Shown one piece after another: positions 6,498 to 8,429 of a DNA stretch of 8,429 bases. The stretch comes from an uncultured Campylobacter sp. (GTDB taxonomy: Bacteria; Campylobacterota; Campylobacteria; Campylobacterales; Campylobacteraceae), in contig NZ_CALIMW010000253.1 in NCBI RefSeq assembly GCF_938045405.1, positions 1 through 8,429 of the forward strand. Reading direction: 5' to 3'. The position numbers and the translations under genes are program-made. Under the pieces are notes generated by a model. That model did not search any database. It had not been told where the DNA came from and worked only from the letters and a program-made list of their open reading frames with translations. How positions within the stretch are numbered: position 1 is the stretch's first letter; each line of letters opens with the position of its first letter.

Positions 6498-8031
6498 TGC
6501 TTCCTCCTTGCATTGGATTTATATCGGGCGGTATCTGCGGCGGCAGGATCATCTCTCCCAACCTGTTCTGCTCGCCGATAAACTCGCTCGCATTTTTGAT
6601 GCCGTATAGCGGCAGAAGCTCCAAAAGAAGCTTTTTGCTAGCCTCTTTCATCGCAGCAGCTCCCGCCTGATCTCCTATCTGCAAGCACATCCCAAACTGC
6701 GCGCCGATCATCTTTGCCGCATCCATCAGGGATTGCTTCTGCACCTCTTTATTTAGCGCCCCGATGCCCGTGTTTAGATTGACTTTGAAGCTCGGCACCT
6801 CGCCGCGTCCAAAGCCTGCGAAAAAGATCGGGTCGGCATATTTCCACACCAAAAACGCAAGCCGCTCAAATATCGGTTCAAAAAAGGTCTCATTGAATGT
6901 GCGGATATATCCTTGAAGCCTTACGCTGCCCTCATTCGCCATTATGCTTGCCATCGTGGCGGTCTCTTTCCGCACGGTCGTCGCGCCGTTTTGTTGAGGA
7001 GAGACGCCGCTAACTTCGCTCATCTCGTTTTCGATGACTTGAAGCGCCGCCATCGCTCCGCCTATGTCGCCCGCGGGCAAAACCTGCACGGCGCTTGGTT
7101 GATTTGTGTATATCGGCGTGCCTACGCTCTCAAGCTCGCCTCGCTCTACCATCGAAGCCTTGTCAAATATGATTTTCGGCGCGACCTGCTGGCGAATGAC
7201 GTCGGTGATCGAGTTTCTATTCACATTGAGCTCGTTTTGCAGCGGCAGCAGCGCGGGCTCGCCGTAGGCGCTGACATAGGTTTCCTCGTCCGTGCATCTA
7301 ATCTGCGGCAGCATATAGCCCACTATGAAAGGCTGCCCGTCTCGCAGCTCTATTTTGTCGCGCAAAAGCTCGTTTTCGTAGAGGCTAGAAACATACCATT
7401 TGCCTCCGCGCAGCTCGTAAATTTCGTAAATTTCGATCCGCTCGTAGGGTTTTTTGTTCTCAAAAGCCTCTTTGTTCTCTATTTTGAAAACGCCCCTTTT
7501 GCCGTAGCTCAAAATATCCTCGCTGCTAAGATAGATGCGATGCACCAGATAGGATATGTCGTTTAGCCCGCGCGCACCCGGATCAAAATATAGGTCTTGC
7601 AGGCTCACTTCGTCTATCATTGCGCGGTCTTTGCTCCAATACACCTTGACCGCGCAGCTTGCCGAAAAAGGCGCGCGTAAGAATATCGGTGCAAAGGTTT
7701 TGTATAGATTTATGCTCTCCGCGTAATGATCGATTGCGGCTTGCCATTTGTCTATCTCGTCGTCCGAAGAGTTGATATAGGGCTCCAGCTTTGCGAATTT
7801 GTCGTTGTTAAAATAGGTCTCCGTAAGCCCGTCGTAAATTCTTTTTGCCTTCGAATTGAGCTTCGGGATATAGTTTTTGCTTTTGTTGCGCTTTTGCAGG
7901 CTTTCTGCGAGCTCGGGGCGCAAGATCAGCAGATATGCCTCCTCCAAATCCTTGAAACCCTGCTTGTAGTGTTCATAGCCGTCCATCGCCGCAGTTTTGA
8001 GCTCCTGCAGATATGCCGTCCTATCGTCCAT
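6487..8031 (-). CDS. Phage portal (head-to-tail connector) protein
   Basis: 514 residues, a typical portal length. The dodecameric ring at one capsid vertex is the channel for DNA packaging and ejection and the docking point for terminase and tail. Evidence seen: a Tyr/Lys-rich helical N-terminus (YIPKLNSKAKRIYDGLTE near 54-71); a YFDPGARGLNDISYLVHR stretch at 148-165, the usual DP-containing wing segment; a YGEPALLPLQNELNVNRNS helix start at 256-274; a stem/crown part at 342-391 with TTVRKETATMASIMANEG and an FNETFFEPIFERL helix. The start has AGGAGGG 4 bases upstream and overlaps the preceding gene by 11 bases. The pattern is closer to podovirus-type portals than to the SPP1/HK97 type, but I cannot name the family. 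A tandem 9-base repeat encodes EIYEIYE near residue 200. Confidence 0.87.
   Translation of the reverse strand: MDDRTAYLQELKTAAMDGYEHYKQGFKDLEEAYLLILRPELAESLQKRNKSKNYIPKLNSKAKRIYDGLTETYFNNDKFAKLEPYINSSDDEIDKWQAAIDHYAESINLYKTFAPIFLRAPFSASCAVKVYWSKDRAMIDEVSLQDLYFDPGARGLNDISYLVHRIYLSSEDILSYGKRGVFKIENKEAFENKKPYERIEIYEIYELRGGKWYVSSLYENELLRDKIELRDGQPFIVGYMLPQIRCTDEETYVSAYGEPALLPLQNELNVNRNSITDVIRQQVAPKIIFDKASMVERGELESVGTPIYTNQPSAVQVLPAGDIGGAMAALQVIENEMSEVSGVSPQQNGATTVRKETATMASIMANEGSVRLQGYIRTFNETFFEPIFERLAFLVWKYADPIFFAGFGRGEVPSFKVNLNTGIGALNKEVQKQSLMDAAKMIGAQFGMCLQIGDQAGAAAMKEASKKLLLELLPLYGIKNASEFIGEQNRLGEMILPPQIPPDINPMQGGSNAF
7415..7432. repeat. Tandem 9-bp repeat (2 copies) in the portal gene
   Basis: Two perfect adjacent copies of TCGTAAATT on the plus strand. 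In the portal frame they encode the repeated EIY/EIY at about residues 200-205. It keeps the frame, so it is probably a small in-frame duplication or chance within a beta-strand-coding region. Confidence 0.6.
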
Positions 8032-8332
8032 TTTTCCCTCCTAGCTTATAAAATGTTGAGCGCCCTATCCCCGTGAGCTCCGCCACCTTTTTAAAATTTT
8101 TCCCTTGCCGTATTAAAATTTCAGCCATTTTTGTTTTTGCCTTTTTTTTCGGTATGCGCGCGCTTCCTTGTGCTAAATCGCAAAAATATGCATATAGCGT
8201 GAGTTTTAGCGCCTCGTCGTTAAGTTTCGCGAAAGATCGCACGAGCACGGGATCAATCCGATCAAAAATATAATCATATTCTCGTCCATAATCTACAGCA
8301 TTTATGGATTTTTCACCATGCATAGTCGTCAT
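8021..8332 (-). CDS. Small phage protein with C-terminal helix-turn-helix
   Basis: 103 residues, starting MTTMHGEKS. The ATG at 8332 is chosen over an upstream in-frame TTG (8374) because AGGAGG sits 6 bases before it. Residues 17-55 look helical (a YDYIF patch, then DPVLVRSFAKL). Residues 60-70 are very basic (PKKKAKTK), and residues 77-97 form a good helix-turn-helix (KNFKKVAELTGIGRSTFYKL), the type seen in resolvase-like and small terminase-like DNA-binding proteins. It lies between the terminase large subunit and the portal and overlaps the portal start by 11 bases. It could be a small terminase subunit in an unusual place or a late-gene regulator; the sequence does not decide. An in-frame A8 run occurs at residues 62-64. 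Confidence 0.72.
   Translation of the reverse strand: MTTMHGEKSINAVDYGREYDYIFDRIDPVLVRSFAKLNDEALKLTLYAYFCDLAQGSARIPKKKAKTKMAEILIRQGKNFKKVAELTGIGRSTFYKLGGKNGR
8142..8149 (-). other. A8 run with in-frame A AAA AAG slippery heptamer
   Basis: On the minus strand the codons ccg aaa aaa aag place A AAA AAG in the zero frame at residues 62-64 of the helix-turn-helix protein, the same heptamer used for -1 frameshifting in E. coli dnaX. A purine-rich AAGGA lies about 15 bases upstream. A -1 shift would add GKNKNG and stop, removing the helix-turn-helix. No strong downstream stem-loop is visible. Confidence 0.3.
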
Positions 8333-8429
8333 AGCGCTCCTCCTTTCTGCTCTGAAGTATCGGGCAGAGATCAAAAAAGCTCATTGCCAGCGCGTCGGCG
8401 CGATCAGGACTGCGGCCATACTCTTTTTT
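8313..8429 (-). CDS. Terminase large subunit, C-terminal end (partial)
   Basis: Only the last 38 codons are in the window; the 5' part lies beyond the right edge. The visible peptide contains GRSPDRADALAMSFF followed by a short polar tail and a TGA stop. The pattern G-R-S-P-D-R-A-D-A-L with a following aromatic patch is the usual end of the RNase H-like nuclease domain of large terminases, where the Asp residues lie near the metal site. The enzyme is the ATP-driven motor and headful/site nuclease that packages DNA through the portal. Its place directly upstream of a portal gene fits. The reading frame overlaps the next gene by 20 bases. The motif is short, so the call rests on it plus context. 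Confidence 0.82.
   Translation of the reverse strand, partial: KKEYGRSPDRADALAMSFFDLCPILQSRKEERYDDYAW
8339..8344 (-). promoter_or_regulatory. Shine-Dalgarno of the helix-turn-helix gene
   Basis: AGGAGG on the minus strand, 6 bases upstream of the ATG at 8332 and inside the 3' end of the terminase gene. It decides the start in favour of ATG 8332 over the upstream TTG at 8374. Confidence 0.8.

Noticed and set aside
6913..7566. Plus-strand open frame of 217 codons opposite the portal gene
   Set aside because: It lies wholly antisense to a well-supported portal gene, has no good ribosome site, and its Arg/His/Leu-rich product looks like a shadow translation.
8332..8374. Upstream TTG start for the helix-turn-helix protein
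   Set aside because: It needs a rarer start codon and a longer overlap with the terminase gene; the ATG at 8332 has AGGAGG at ideal spacing.
1..8429. CRISPR array, tRNA, insertion sequence or rho-independent terminator
   Set aside because: No regularly spaced repeats, cloverleaf, transposase or GC-hairpin followed by a T-run was found; the short T-runs lie inside coding frames as Lys or Phe codons.

Overview
The window is one block of a double-stranded DNA phage or prophage structural (head and DNA-ejection) operon. All genes lie on the minus strand, so it reads from right to left. Composition (mid-40s percent GC by eye, many AAATTT/TTAAATTT words, Lys/Ala/Asn-rich proteins) suggests an epsilonproteobacterial host, most like the moderate-GC Campylobacter species (curvus/gracilis/showae type). 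That host call is inference from composition, not a match. I see no integrase, tRNA, att site or host gene, so free phage and prophage cannot be told apart.

In order of transcription: (1) the last 38 codons of the terminase large subunit; (2) a 103-residue protein ending in a helix-turn-helix; (3) a 514-residue portal protein; (4) an unrecognised acidic 83-residue protein; (5) a 217-residue Gln/Glu/Ala-rich protein that looks like a scaffold; (6) a 116-residue Gly-rich protein; (7) a 467-residue Gln/Asn-rich coiled-coil protein; (8) a giant reading frame of at least 1274 residues that fills positions 3824 to 1 and runs off the left edge. The giant frame has no stop in the window and is easily missed for that reason.

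The genes are packed: neighbours overlap by 1 to 20 bases or are separated by at most 10, nearly every start has a clear Shine-Dalgarno sequence, and no internal promoter or terminator is visible. No stretch over 300 bases lacks a gene, and the plus-strand reading frames are shadows.

Terminase, portal and scaffold-like genes indicate a head-assembly module. The last three proteins (small Gly-rich, medium coiled-coil, giant) follow the small/medium/large order of podovirus internal virion (ejection) proteins, such as T7 gp14/gp15/gp16 or P22 gp7/gp20/gp16, so a short-tailed phage is the best guess. No major capsid gene is present where one is expected after the scaffold. The most interesting item is inside the giant protein: after about 960 mostly helical residues, with Gly-rich apolar segments near the N-terminus, there is a compact alpha/beta module resembling the PBECR (phage Barnase-EndoU-ColicinE5/D-RelE-like) nuclease domains of phage polyvalent proteins. 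This suggests a virion protein that carries a toxin-like RNase into the host cell with the DNA.
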